Assembly: GCA_963744575.1 (NCBI GenBank)
Contig: CAVUUF010000014.1
Coordinates: 1 to 64,000, forward strand
DNA length: 64,000 nt
Source of the DNA: Palsa-504 sp963744575
GTDB lineage: Bacteria; Actinomycetota; Actinomycetes; Streptosporangiales; Streptosporangiaceae
Reading direction: 5' to 3'
Position numbers and translations under genes: made by a program. Below the pieces are notes generated by a model. It saw only the letters and a list, made by a program, of their open reading frames with translations. It was not told the origin of the DNA and ran no database searches. Position 1 is the first letter of the stretch. Each line of letters starts with the position of its first letter. Below, one piece after another: positions 28,824-36,979 of this stretch.

Positions 28824-29225
28824 ATGCCGCTTGCCAGTTCCTACTCTTATCCACTGCTCGGCGCGTTCTGGACAATCCTGGAGCTCTTCCTCTGGATTCT
28901 GTGGATCTGGGTCCTGATCTACGTCTTCATCGACATCTTCCGCAGCCATGACCTGTCCGGCGTGGCGAAGGCGCTGTGGTTCTTGTTCGTACTGTTCATT
29001 CCGCTGATCGGCGTCCTGGTCTACCTGATCGCCCGCGGCGGCGAGATGCACGACCGGGCCGTGCGGCAGGCACAGCAGCAAGATGAGGCGGCCCGCCGCT
29101 ATATCCAGGAGGCCGCGGGCGCGCCGAGCCCGGCCGACCAGCTGACCAAGCTGGCCGAGCTGCGTGACCGGGGCGTCATCTCCCCGGAAGAATTCGAGCG
29201 TGAGAAGGCCAAGGTCCTGGCCTGA
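28824..29225 (+). CDS. Small membrane protein with PLDc_N and SHOCT segments
   Basis: A 133-aa protein with two membrane helices (about 11-35 and 49-67; the second is LWFLFVLFIPLIGVLVYLIA) typical of the phospholipase-D nuclease N-terminal domain. A charged linker and a C-terminal short SHOCT motif follow (LTKLAELRDRGVISPEEFEREKAKVL). The ATG at 28824 has GGAGG five bases upstream. No catalytic domain is present, so it is not a phospholipase. SHOCT motifs are thought to mediate oligomerisation; the role is unknown. Confidence 0.85.
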   Translation: MPLASSYSYPLLGAFWTILELFLWILWIWVLIYVFIDIFRSHDLSGVAKALWFLFVLFIPLIGVLVYLIARGGEMHDRAVRQAQQQDEAARRYIQEAAGAPSPADQLTKLAELRDRGVISPEEFEREKAKVLA

Positions 29226-29242
29226 GTGACAGCGGCGCGGGC

Positions 29243-31687
29243 ATGACCGGGGATCTCATCGAGAGCGCGAGCTCCCTGCCGGAGCAGCATCTGCTGCGTG
29301 GCTGGCGTTCGGTCATGTTCGCCCCGGTCGGCAGCGGCCAGCGGCGCCGTCGCGGCAGCGACGGGGTGCGGCTGGCCGTGGCCGCGCTCGCCCTGGGGTG
29401 CTGCCTGCTGGTCATCCGGTATGACTCGCGGGTCGACCGGGCCATCACCCAGGTGATCCATCCGCCGCCGTGGAGCATCACCTGGCTGGTGACGGTGGTG
29501 TACCAGGCCGGGTCGTTCGGTGTCGTGATCGTCCTGGTGGCCACGGCCCTGGTCGCCCGCCGGCGGGAGGTCGCGCGCGACCTCGCCGTGAGTGCGGCCG
29601 GCGCGGCGGCGGTCAGCGGGATCCTGGTGGTGCTGCTGGGCGGCCACGGCGGCCGGCCGGCCGGGATCGCGATCGACAGCTATCAGCTGAGCTTTCCGGT
29701 CCTGCAGATCGCCCTGTTCGCCGCGGTGGCCACGGCCGGGCTGCCGTACCTGGCGCGCGGGGTGCAGCGCATCATCGAGGTCTTCATCGCCCTGGTGGCG
29801 CTGGCCTGCGCCGTGGGCGGTCACGGGCTGCCGCTGAACGTGGTGGGCAGCCTGGTCATCGGCTGGGGGTCCACGGCGGTGGTCCGGCTGGTGTTCGGCT
29901 CCCCGCTCGGCCTGCCCTCGGCCGGGGACGTGCGGCTGCTGCTCGAGGAGTTCGGTATCCACGCGGCCGGCGTGCACCCGGCGGCCCGGCAGGTCTGGGG
30001 GGTGGCCAGGTTCGAGGCCAGCGAGATACGCGAAGCCGTCGCGTCCGGCCGCCTGAGGATCGAGGTCTACGGGCGGGACGCGGCCGACGCCAGGCTGCTG
30101 ACCAAGGCGGGCCGGTTCCTGCTGTACCGCGACTCCGGGCCCAGCCTCACGCTCACCCGGCTGCAGCAGGTCGAGCACGAGGCCTACCTCACCATGCGGG
30201 CGGGCCAGGCGGGCGTCGCCGTGCCGGAGATCGCCGAGGCCGGAACGGCCGGGCCGACCAACGACGCGCTGCTGGTCGGCCGGCTGTCCGCCGGGACGGC
30301 GCTGGCGGACGCCGGCGCCGCCGAGATCAGCGACGTCATGCTGGATGACCTGTACCGGCAGCTGCTGATCCTGCGGCGCGCCCGGATCGCGCACGGCGCG
30401 ATCAGCGGGGACGCGGTGCTGGTTGACCCGGCCGCCCAGGCCGTCGTGCTGGCGGACTTCCGCAACGCGGCGGCGGGCGTGTCGGCGGATCAGCTCGACC
30501 GGGACCTGGCCGGAGCGCTGGCGGCCACGGCCGTGGCGGTGGGTGCGGAGCGAGCGGCCGGTGCCGCGGCCCGGTGCCTCACCCCGCAGCTGCTGGCAGG
30601 GGCGCTGCGGCAGCTGCAGCGGCCAGCGCTTGATCCGCTACTCGGCCGGAGCCTGCGCGGCCAGCGCGGACTGCTTGAGGACGTCCGCCAGCGCGCCGCC
30701 CTGGCCGCCTCGATCGAGCTGCCGGCCCTGGCCGAACCCCGCCGGGTGAGCTGGCCGACGCTGATCATGATCATCGGCACGCTGATCGGCGGCTGGGCCC
30801 TGATCGGCGTGCTCATCGACGTCTCCCAGTCCTTCGACACCGTGATCGGCGCCGACTGGCTGTGGGTCATCATCGCCCTGGTCCTGGCCCAGCTGGCGTA
30901 CGTCGCCTCCGGCGTGGAAGGCATCGGCAGCGTCGCCGGGCCGCTCCCGCTCGGCCGGGCCGTGGCGGTCGAATTCGCCAACGCGTTCAGCGCGCTGGCC
31001 GGCGGCACCGCGGCCGTCTTCGCCACCCGGGTCCGCTTCTTCCAGAAACAGGGTTACGACGCCACCATCGCGCTCAGCTCGGGCGCCATCATGGCTACCT
31101 CCAGCTGGATCGCCATCAGCGTGCTGTTCCTGGTCTCGCTGCCGTTTTCCTGGGGGTCGATCCACCTCGAGGCCGCCCCCCAGTCCGGCGGGGACTCCAA
31201 GCTGGTCTGGATCATCCTGGCCGTCGTGGTGGTGGTGGCCGTGGCGGCCGGCCTGGTGCTGGCGGTGCCCCGGCTGCGCCGGCTGGCGGCCAGCAAGCTG
31301 CGCCCTAAGCTGCGCGACATCTGGGGCAACCTCAGGCGGGTCGCCAGCTCCCCGCGCAAGCTGATGCTGCTGGTGGGTGGCTCGTTCGGCGGGGAACTGC
31401 TGGTGGCCATGGCCCTGTCGGTGTCACTGCGCGCGTTCGGCGACCATCTCCGGCTGCCCGTCCTGATCGTGGTCATCACCCTGGCCGGGATCATCGGCGG
31501 CATCGCGCCGTCGCCCGGCGGCATGGGCGTGGTCGAAGCGGGCCTGATCCTCGGCCTCACCGCCGCCGGCGTGTCAGAAGCCGACGCCACCGCCGCGGTC
31601 TTCATCCAGCGACTGTTCACCTCCTACCTCCCGCCCGTTTGGGGCTGGGCCACCCTCGTATGGATGCGAAAGCGGGAGTACCTATGA
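29243..31687 (+). CDS. Multi-domain membrane protein: N-terminal membrane unit, degenerate kinase-like domain, C-terminal LPG-synthase/UPF0104 flippase-like unit
   Basis: An 814-aa integral membrane protein. Residues about 40-220 are an N-terminal bundle of about six helices. A soluble middle (about 230-480) has the outline of an aminoglycoside-phosphotransferase/ABC1-type kinase: LLYRD near the ATP strand, HGAISGDAVLVD near residue 384 in place of the catalytic HGD loop, and ADFRN near 405 in place of DFG. Both key residues appear lost. The last 310 residues form the eight or so helices of the TIGR00374/UPF0104 family, including SPGGMGVVEAGLILGL. Related domains transport or modify lipids; the substrate is unknown. 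Starts 17 bp after the SHOCT gene. Confidence 0.8.
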   Translation: MTGDLIESASSLPEQHLLRGWRSVMFAPVGSGQRRRRGSDGVRLAVAALALGCCLLVIRYDSRVDRAITQVIHPPPWSITWLVTVVYQAGSFGVVIVLVATALVARRREVARDLAVSAAGAAAVSGILVVLLGGHGGRPAGIAIDSYQLSFPVLQIALFAAVATAGLPYLARGVQRIIEVFIALVALACAVGGHGLPLNVVGSLVIGWGSTAVVRLVFGSPLGLPSAGDVRLLLEEFGIHAAGVHPAARQVWGVARFEASEIREAVASGRLRIEVYGRDAADARLLTKAGRFLLYRDSGPSLTLTRLQQVEHEAYLTMRAGQAGVAVPEIAEAGTAGPTNDALLVGRLSAGTALADAGAAEISDVMLDDLYRQLLILRRARIAHGAISGDAVLVDPAAQAVVLADFRNAAAGVSADQLDRDLAGALAATAVAVGAERAAGAAARCLTPQLLAGALRQLQRPALDPLLGRSLRGQRGLLEDVRQRAALAASIELPALAEPRRVSWPTLIMIIGTLIGGWALIGVLIDVSQSFDTVIGADWLWVIIALVLAQLAYVASGVEGIGSVAGPLPLGRAVAVEFANAFSALAGGTAAVFATRVRFFQKQGYDATIALSSGAIMATSSWIAISVLFLVSLPFSWGSIHLEAAPQSGGDSKLVWIILAVVVVVAVAAGLVLAVPRLRRLAASKLRPKLRDIWGNLRRVASSPRKLMLLVGGSFGGELLVAMALSVSLRAFGDHLRLPVLIVVITLAGIIGGIAPSPGGMGVVEAGLILGLTAAGVSEADATAAVFIQRLFTSYLPPVWGWATLVWMRKREYL

Positions 31688-31728
31688 AAGGGGGCATGGC
31701 TGATGGAGGCGGCTACCCGGCGCGCCCC

Positions 31729-32178
31729 TCAGCCGGGCCGGTTGGCGGAGACCCGGACCGGGGTCACCAGGACAGCGACCCGCCGCTCCCCGGCCATCAC
31801 CCGGTCGTAGGTGCCGAAGTCGTCGTGCGCCCCGCCCGCGGCGGTGAAGATCTCGCGCAGCAGCAGGCGCCGCCGCTCGGCGTCGACCCCGGGCATCGGG
31901 TCGTCCGGTCCGGCCAGCTCGACCGGCCCTTCGACGGCGGCCCACTGCCAGCCCGCGCGGATGACCACGCAGGCCCGCGGCCGGGTCCGCAGGTTGGCCA
32001 GCCGGTTCGCGTCACCGCGGCTGACCAGGCCCACGACCTGGGCTCCGGTCACCGGATGCGGGAGCACCCCGGCGTTGACCACCGACGACTGGATCGTCTC
32101 GTCCGGCCGCAGCGTGGACACCACGCACAGGCCGTGATCGCCGTCGACCAGCCGGATGAAGTCCTCAAGTCCACTCAC
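31729..32178 (-). CDS. PPOX-class (pyridoxamine 5'-phosphate oxidase fold) F420/flavin-dependent protein
   Basis: A 149-aa split-barrel protein; the GTG at 32178 starts the homology (VSGLEDFIRLVDGDHGLCVVS). NAGVLPHPVTGAQVVGLV and RACVVIRAGWQWAAVEG are typical cofactor-barrel strands of actinobacterial F420-dependent TIGR03618-like proteins. The reaction cannot be deduced; members reduce small molecules or bind cofactor. It diverges from the serpin gene with only 16-70 bp between starts, so promoters must overlap. No strong ribosome site is visible. Confidence 0.8.
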   Translation of the reverse strand: MSGLEDFIRLVDGDHGLCVVSTLRPDETIQSSVVNAGVLPHPVTGAQVVGLVSRGDANRLANLRTRPRACVVIRAGWQWAAVEGPVELAGPDDPMPGVDAERRRLLLREIFTAAGGAHDDFGTYDRVMAGERRVAVLVTPVRVSANRPG

Positions 32179-32248
32179 CGGTGCAGCGTAACCCGTGTTC
32201 TCCGGAGCTAGCCATGGTTTCGTCCTGCGCGGGTACGAAGGGACGGTG

Positions 32249-33418
32249 CGGGACGAAGCAACGGCGCTGACCAGGGCGCGCACGGCCGCGATGGCCGACG
32301 CGGCGTTCGGCGCGGATATGTACCAGGTGCTGGCCGAGGATGCCGCTGACGTGGCCTTCTCGCCAGCCAGCGTGGCCAGCGCGCTGCGTCTGGCCCTGTG
32401 CGGGGCGCGCGGCCGGACGGCGGAAGAGCTGGCCTGCGCCCTGCACCTGGACGGGGCGCCGGAGCAGGATGTGGCGGCGAGCGGGCTGCGCCTGGCGGAA
32501 GCACGGCTGGTCGCCGACGCCAGCGGGGCGGCCGGCCAGGCCGCCACGCTGCGGGCGCCGGACACCGTGTGGGTCCAGTCCGGGCTCGCGCTGCGCGCCG
32601 AGTTCACCGCCCGGCTCGGCCGCGCGGAGACCGCGCTGGCCGACGCCGATTTCGCGGCGGCTCCCGAGGCGACGCGGGCCGAGATCAACCGCGTGATCGC
32701 GGAGCAGACCGCGGGCAAGATCACCGATCTGCTGGCGCCGGACGCGGTCACCCGAATGACCAGGCTGATCCTGGCCAGCGCGGTGTACCTCAAGGCCGCG
32801 TGGGAACGGCCGTTCCCTGAGCACGCCACCGCCGGAGCGCCCTTCTACCCGGCGGGCCGGGACCGCCCGGCGCTGACCGTGCCGATGATGCACCTGGCCG
32901 CGCCGCTGGACTACCTGCGCGGCGACGGGTACCAGGCGGCGCTGCTCCCCTACCGGGACATCGGCCTGGCCATGGCGGTACTGCTGCCCGACGGGCCGAC
33001 GGCGGCGCTGCGGCCGAAGGTCGCCGCCGCGGGCCTGGGCGGCCTGCTGGCCGGGACGAGGCGGCAGCGGATCGCGCTGTCACTGCCCAGGTTCCGGCTG
33101 GAAGCAGCGTTCGGCCTCATCCCGGCGCTGCGGCGGCTGGGCGTGACCGAGGCCTTCGGCGACCGCGCCGACTTCAGTGGCATCACCGACGCCGAGCCGC
33201 TGCGGATCAGCGCGGTCGCGCATAAGGCGTACATCGACGTGGACGAGCAGGGCACCGAGGCCGCGGCGGCCACCGCAGTGGCCATCACGGCCATGGCCGC
33301 GTTCGGGCCGCCGCCGGTCACGATGGTCGTGGACCGGCCGTTCCTGTTCGCGATCATCGACACCGCCACCGGGCTGCCATTGTTTCTGGGCCAGGTGAGC
33401 CGGCCTCGTTCGGCATAA
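32249..33418 (+). CDS. Serpin-family serine protease inhibitor
   Basis: A 389-aa serpin, about the family length, with no signal peptide or membrane helix. It is thus predicted to act inside the cell unless exported another way. FSPASVASALRLALCGARGRT, ILASAVYLKAAWERPF and the C-terminal VDRPFLFAIIDTATGLPLFLG blocks are diagnostic. The hinge EQGTEAAAATAVAI (small residues P15-P9) is the inhibitory type. By alignment to alpha-1-antitrypsin the bait bond is probably within AMAAF, suggesting an elastase-, subtilisin- or chymotrypsin-like target. The GTG at 32249 follows GAAGGGA closely; a GTG at 32195 is an alternative that adds 18 residues. Confidence 0.85.
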   Translation, partial: RDEATALTRARTAAMADAAFGADMYQVLAEDAADVAFSPASVASALRLALCGARGRTAEELACALHLDGAPEQDVAASGLRLAEARLVADASGAAGQAATLRAPDTVWVQSGLALRAEFTARLGRAETALADADFAAAPEATRAEINRVIAEQTAGKITDLLAPDAVTRMTRLILASAVYLKAAWERPFPEHATAGAPFYPAGRDRPALTVPMMHLAAPLDYLRGDGYQAALLPYRDIGLAMAVLLPDGPTAALRPKVAAAGLGGLLAGTRRQRIALSLPRFRLEAAFGLIPALRRLGVTEAFGDRADFSGITDAEPLRISAVAHKAYIDVDEQGTEAAAATAVAITAMAAFGPPPVTMVVDRPFLFAIIDTATGLPLFLGQVSRPRSA

Positions 33419-33423
33419 TCAAG

Positions 33424-33443
33424 GGCCGGATCCGTCGCCGGCC
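33424..33443. terminator. Short GC hairpin between convergent serpin and hypothetical genes
   Basis: GGCCGG (33424-33429) pairs with CCGGCC (33438-33443) over an 8-base loop, just after the serpin stop and before the end of the minus-strand gene at 33467. Weak; no T-tract. Confidence 0.35.
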
Positions 33444-33466
33444 GGGCCGGAGCACGCTCCCGGGCC

Positions 33467-33898
33467 TCACGGTACCTGCCGCCAGCTGAGCCGGGCGCCC
33501 GGGTGGAGCGCCGCCAGCTGGCTGGCCATGTCCTGCCCGGCGGCCAGCAGGCCGTCCGGCCCGAGTTCGCTCAGGCCGGCCAGCGCGGCCCGGGCGCGGG
33601 CTTCGGCGTCGCTCAGCAGCGCGTCGGTGGCCGCGTCGCTCGGACCGGGCCGCAGGCCTTCGGCCACGATGATCAGCGCGGTGTAGTCGGGGCGCAGATC
33701 GCGGACGGCGGGCTCGATCGCCGTCAGGCCGAGCCAGCGCCTGGCCCCGGGGCTGGCTTCGGGGCCGGCGGGGCCTGCGGGGGCGTCGAGACTGGCGGGG
33801 CCTGTGAAGGCGTCAGAACGATCCACGTCGACCAGGATAGGGGTGACGTGGGTGACGCAGGTGTTCGCGCACTGGATTGTTGACAATTTTGTTGGCAT
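33467..33898 (-). CDS. Short protein resembling the N-terminal part of B3/B4 tRNA-editing-like domain proteins
   Basis: A 143-aa frame. The stretch LTAIEPAVRDLRPDYTALII through GLRPGPSDAATDALLSDAEA recalls the opening of stand-alone B3/B4-domain proteins (phenylalanyl-tRNA synthetase beta-like). The segment expected next, with a HPHxxAWREAYRAFG-like core, is absent and the frame ends in unrelated sequence, so this is probably a truncated gene. The first 25 codons overlap the galC promoter, so the true start is likely internal (for example the GTG near 33826). Family assignment is tentative. Confidence 0.4.
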   Translation of the reverse strand: MPTKLSTIQCANTCVTHVTPILVDVDRSDAFTGPASLDAPAGPAGPEASPGARRWLGLTAIEPAVRDLRPDYTALIIVAEGLRPGPSDAATDALLSDAEARARAALAGLSELGPDGLLAAGQDMASQLAALHPGARLSWRQVP

Positions 33899-33908
33899 TT
33901 TTTAGGAT
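33880..33908 (+). promoter_or_regulatory. Sigma-70 promoter of the galC-galD pair with overlapping GntR-like operator
   Basis: TTGACA (33880-33885) and TAGGAT (33903-33908) are spaced by exactly 17 bases in a locally AT-rich stretch, close to the consensus for the housekeeping sigma factor. The -35 box is embedded in ATTGTTGACAAT (33876-33887), an inverted repeat ATTGT-N2-ACAAT of the type bound by FCD-group GntR regulators, which would block RNA polymerase. The downstream coding start is at 33983. Confidence 0.65.
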
Positions 33909-33982
33909 CGCTACGTGCAGCAATCCACCCTCGGTGAGGCATACATGCGGGTGTTCCCGCAGGTCACGGACAGGCTGAGCTG

Positions 33983-34678
33983 ATGCGCAACGTGATCGTC
34001 ACCGGCGTCGCCCGCGCGAACCTCGAAGTGGTGGACCAGCTCGCCGGGCTCGGTGTGGCCACCGTGCACGAGGCGATCGGCCGAGCCGGGTACCTCGGGC
34101 CCGGCCTGCGCCCGATCCAGTCCGGGGTTCGCACCGGCGGGACCGCGGTCACCGCGCTGTGCTGGCCCGGCGACAACCTCATGATCCACGCGGCGGTGGA
34201 GCAATGCCAGCCCGGGGACCTGCTGGTGGTCACGGCGACCTCGCCGTGCACCGACGGGATGTTCGGCGAGCTGCTGGCGACCTCGCTGGCCGCGCGCGGG
34301 GTCCGCGGCCTGGTCATCGAGGCCGGCGTCCGGGACGTGGCCGAACTGCGGACGATGCGCTTCCCGGTCTGGTCGGCGGCGGTCAGCGCGCAGGGCACGG
34401 TCAAGGAGACACCGGGTTCGGTCAACCTGCCCGTCTCGATCGGCGGGCAGATCGTCCGGCCCGGCGACGCGATCATCGCCGACGACGACGGCGTGGTGTG
34501 CGTGCCGCGGGCTGACGTCGGCCCGGCGCTGGCGACGGCGCGGGCAAGGGTGGCCAAAGAGGAGCAGAACCGCCAGGCCCTGGCCGGCGGGCAGCTCGGC
34601 TTGGACCTGTACGGCCTGCGCGACAAGCTCGCCTCCCGGGGCGTCGAATGGATCCCGGCCGGAGAGGACGAGGGCTGA
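33983..34678 (+). CDS. galC: 4-carboxy-4-hydroxy-2-oxoadipate aldolase / oxaloacetate decarboxylase (RraA fold)
   Basis: A 231-aa class II-type pyruvate aldolase of the LigK/GalC/ProA group. It splits 4-carboxy-4-hydroxy-2-oxoadipate to pyruvate and oxaloacetate at the end of protocatechuate 4,5-cleavage or gallate breakdown. The signature (E/D)-x20-R-D-x2-E is present from GELLATSLAARG to GVRDVAE. The C-terminal LPVSIGGQIVRPGDAIIADD block fits. The RraA fold alone is ambiguous, but the next gene encodes a GalD-like tautomerase from the same pathway, which makes the assignment convincing. Confidence 0.8.
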   Translation: MRNVIVTGVARANLEVVDQLAGLGVATVHEAIGRAGYLGPGLRPIQSGVRTGGTAVTALCWPGDNLMIHAAVEQCQPGDLLVVTATSPCTDGMFGELLATSLAARGVRGLVIEAGVRDVAELRTMRFPVWSAAVSAQGTVKETPGSVNLPVSIGGQIVRPGDAIIADDDGVVCVPRADVGPALATARARVAKEEQNRQALAGGQLGLDLYGLRDKLASRGVEWIPAGEDEG

Positions 34679-35742
34679 TGAGCGCGGGCGGCGTGCGGTG
34701 CATGCTGATGCGCGGCGGGACGTCCAAGGGGGCCTATTTCCTGGCCGAGGACCTGCCCGCGGATCCGGAAGCGCGTGACGACCTGCTGCGGCGGATCATG
34801 GGCAGCCCGGATGCCCGGCAGATCGACGGCCTCGGCGGAGCACACCCGCTGACGTCCAAGGTGGCGGTGATCGCCAGGTCCGTTCGGCCTGATGCGGACG
34901 TCGACTACCTCTTCCTCCAGGTCGGGGTGGACCAGGCTACGGTCTCCGACCGGCAGAACTGCGGCAACCTGCTGGCCGGGGTGGGGCCGTTCGCGGTCGA
35001 GCGCGGCCTGGTCGCGGCCTCGCCGGTGCGGATCCGCATGGTCAACTCGGGCAGCGTGGCCACGGCCCGCTTCCCCGGGACGGACGGCGTGGTGGACTAC
35101 GACGGCGACACCGCGATCGCCGGGGTGCCAGGGACGGCCGCGGCGGTCGTGCTCGACTTCACCGGGACCGAGGGCTCGGCCACCGGCGCGCTGCTGCCCA
35201 CCGGGCAGGTGGCCGATGTCATCGAGGGCGTCACCGTCACCTGCGTCGACAACGGCATGCCCGTGGTCGTGGTGCCCGCCGCCGAGTTCGGCCGCACCGG
35301 GCACGAGACCGTGGCCGAACTCGAGGCCGACGCTGGTCTCGGCCGCCGGGTCCGGGAGCTGCAACTGGCTGCCGGGCGGCTGATGGGCCTGGGCGACGTG
35401 TCCGCGGCCCCGGTGCCGAAGATCTCGCTCGTCGCCGCCCCGGCGGACGGCGGGACGATCTGCACCAGGACCTTCATCCCGGTCCGGGTGCACGAGTCGA
35501 TCGGGGTCCTGGGCGCGGTCAGCGTCGTGACCGCGCTGCTGCTCGACGGCGCGGCGGGCGCTTCCCTGGCCGTCGTCAAGCCCGGGCAGGCGCGGTTCGA
35601 CGTCGAGCATCCCACCGGCCACCTCGAGGTCGAGGTCGAACTGGACCAGGCGAGCCAGCCACCCACGGTGCTCCGCTCGGGGGTGGTGCGCACCGCGCGG
35701 AAGCTCTTCGACGGCAGCGTCTTCCCGCGCAGGTACTCATGA
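34678..35742 (+). CDS. galD: 4-oxalomesaconate tautomerase-like PrpF-family protein
   Basis: A 354-aa diaminopimelate-epimerase-fold isomerase. MLMRGGTSKGAYFLAEDLP at the N-terminus and the GGAHPLTSKVA and DNGMPVVV segments are typical of PrpF/GalD proteins. GalD interconverts keto and enol forms of 4-oxalomesaconate; PrpF isomerises aconitate. Linkage to galC favours the former. Start and stop overlap in TGATG (34676-34680), so the two are translationally coupled. A remnant of an amidohydrolase follows on the other strand. Confidence 0.8.
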   Translation: MSAGGVRCMLMRGGTSKGAYFLAEDLPADPEARDDLLRRIMGSPDARQIDGLGGAHPLTSKVAVIARSVRPDADVDYLFLQVGVDQATVSDRQNCGNLLAGVGPFAVERGLVAASPVRIRMVNSGSVATARFPGTDGVVDYDGDTAIAGVPGTAAAVVLDFTGTEGSATGALLPTGQVADVIEGVTVTCVDNGMPVVVVPAAEFGRTGHETVAELEADAGLGRRVRELQLAAGRLMGLGDVSAAPVPKISLVAAPADGGTICTRTFIPVRVHESIGVLGAVSVVTALLLDGAAGASLAVVKPGQARFDVEHPTGHLEVEVELDQASQPPTVLRSGVVRTARKLFDGSVFPRRYS

Positions 35743-35812
35743 CGGATTCCGGGCCGCTTCCGGGGCCGCGGCCACGCGGCACCTCGCCAGCCGGGTAACG
35801 GGGCCAGTGGGG

Positions 35813-36004
35813 TTAGAGGCTGAACACCTGCTCCGCGATGCCCTGAAAGAACGCCTTACTGCGCAGGTAGCAGCCGGGCAGGCTGTGGAAACCGGGATCG
35901 TCGCACGTCCCGTCGTCCAGCATGGAACGCCACAGCGCGATCAGCTCGGGCGGCGCGAAAGCCTCCTCGGTGGCGATCCGGCGGTACCCAGGCTCAGAGT
36001 CCAT
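35813..36004 (-). pseudogene. N-terminal fragment of an amidohydrolase-2 family enzyme
   Basis: The 63-aa frame opens with GYRRIATEEAFAPPELIALW and DDPGFHSL, the characteristic start of actinobacterial amidohydrolases related to gamma-resorcylate decarboxylase and 4-oxalomesaconate hydratase. It ends after about 60 of an expected 300-350 residues. It lacks all metal ligands except those of the opening strand. Given the neighbouring galC/galD genes it may be the leftover of a third pathway gene, now inverted and truncated. Confidence 0.6.
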
Positions 36005-36103
36005 AGCTAGACCCTCCGCCGCGACGCAGCTGAAATCAAGAGAAATGATGCCGAACGGGCTGGCGGTAAGTGCTTACCTGCGATGGGTCGGGGCAAGCGC
36101 GCG

Positions 36104-36883
36104 TTATTGCGGCCGCGGGTTCGTGATCAGCGAGAACACCGCGCCCTGGTTGTCGGTGACGACGCCGATCCGGCCGTACGGGCTGTCTCTGATCTCCCGC
36201 ACGACGCTGCCGCCGAGTTCGACCGCGGTGGCCACGGCGGCGTCGGTGCTGTCGACCGCGAAGTAGGTGCTCCAGGCTGCGGGGGTGCCGGCCGGCGTCT
36301 CCGCCGTGTACTGGCCGATGCCGCCGACCTCGCGCCCGTCAACCATGAGCATGGCGTACCTGAAGCCGTCGCCGCTCATGTCCTGGTACTGGTAACCGAA
36401 CACGGCGCGGTAAAAGGCCTTGCCTGCGTCGAAGTCCCAGCTGAAGTGTTCGTTCCAGGTCAGCGAGCCGGTCTCGCTGGCCAGGCCGATGCCGGTGGTC
36501 TTGCCGCCCTGCCACAGGCCGAACGCGGCCCCGGTGGTGTCGAAGGCGATGGCCATCCGGCCTTCCTCCATGACGTCCATCGGCCCCAGCGCCACCTGGC
36601 CGCCCGCCGCCGTGATCTTCTCGGCAACCGCGTCGGCGTCGTCCGCGGCCAGGTAGGTAGTCCAGGCCGACGGAGCGTCGGGCGGGCCGAACTTCGGGCC
36701 GATGCCGGCCACGATCCGGTCGCGCGAGTGGGCGATGGCGTAGCCGCCCACCTCCGGGCCGCCCGCCTGGATATCCCAGCCGAACAGGGCCCGGTAGAAG
36801 GCGATCGCCTTCGGTACGTCGTCGACGCTGACGTCCGCCCAGCACGGCGTACCGGCGGGCCACCGCGAATCGCGCGTCACCAC
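36104..36883 (-). CDS. Two-domain VOC (glyoxalase/bleomycin-resistance fold) protein
   Basis: A 259-aa cytoplasmic protein with two vicinal-oxygen-chelate domains (about 1-125 and 135-259). Each opens with a W-x-D or F-x-W-D strand and a PKAIAFYRALFGWDI / AGKAFYRAVFGYQYQ helix. Similar proteins are annotated as hydroxylases in angucyclin clusters or simply as glyoxalase-like; substrate unknown. The GTG start at 36883 has GGAGG about 7 bases upstream. Convergent with nothing at its 3' side; about 220 bp separate it from galD. Confidence 0.8.
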   Translation of the reverse strand: MVTRDSRWPAGTPCWADVSVDDVPKAIAFYRALFGWDIQAGGPEVGGYAIAHSRDRIVAGIGPKFGPPDAPSAWTTYLAADDADAVAEKITAAGGQVALGPMDVMEEGRMAIAFDTTGAAFGLWQGGKTTGIGLASETGSLTWNEHFSWDFDAGKAFYRAVFGYQYQDMSGDGFRYAMLMVDGREVGGIGQYTAETPAGTPAAWSTYFAVDSTDAAVATAVELGGSVVREIRDSPYGRIGVVTDNQGAVFSLITNPRPQ

Positions 36884-36979
36884 TTGCAGCGCCTCCCCTA
36901 AATGGCTTCCTTGCGGCCGAGGCTAACACAGGGCCATCGGGCCGGCCTTCGTATGACATGCTGTTTAAACTGGGCATTC

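Noticed and set aside
33964..35622. 552-codon minus-strand frame opposite galC/galD
   Set aside because: Antisense to two coupled genes with clear family motifs.
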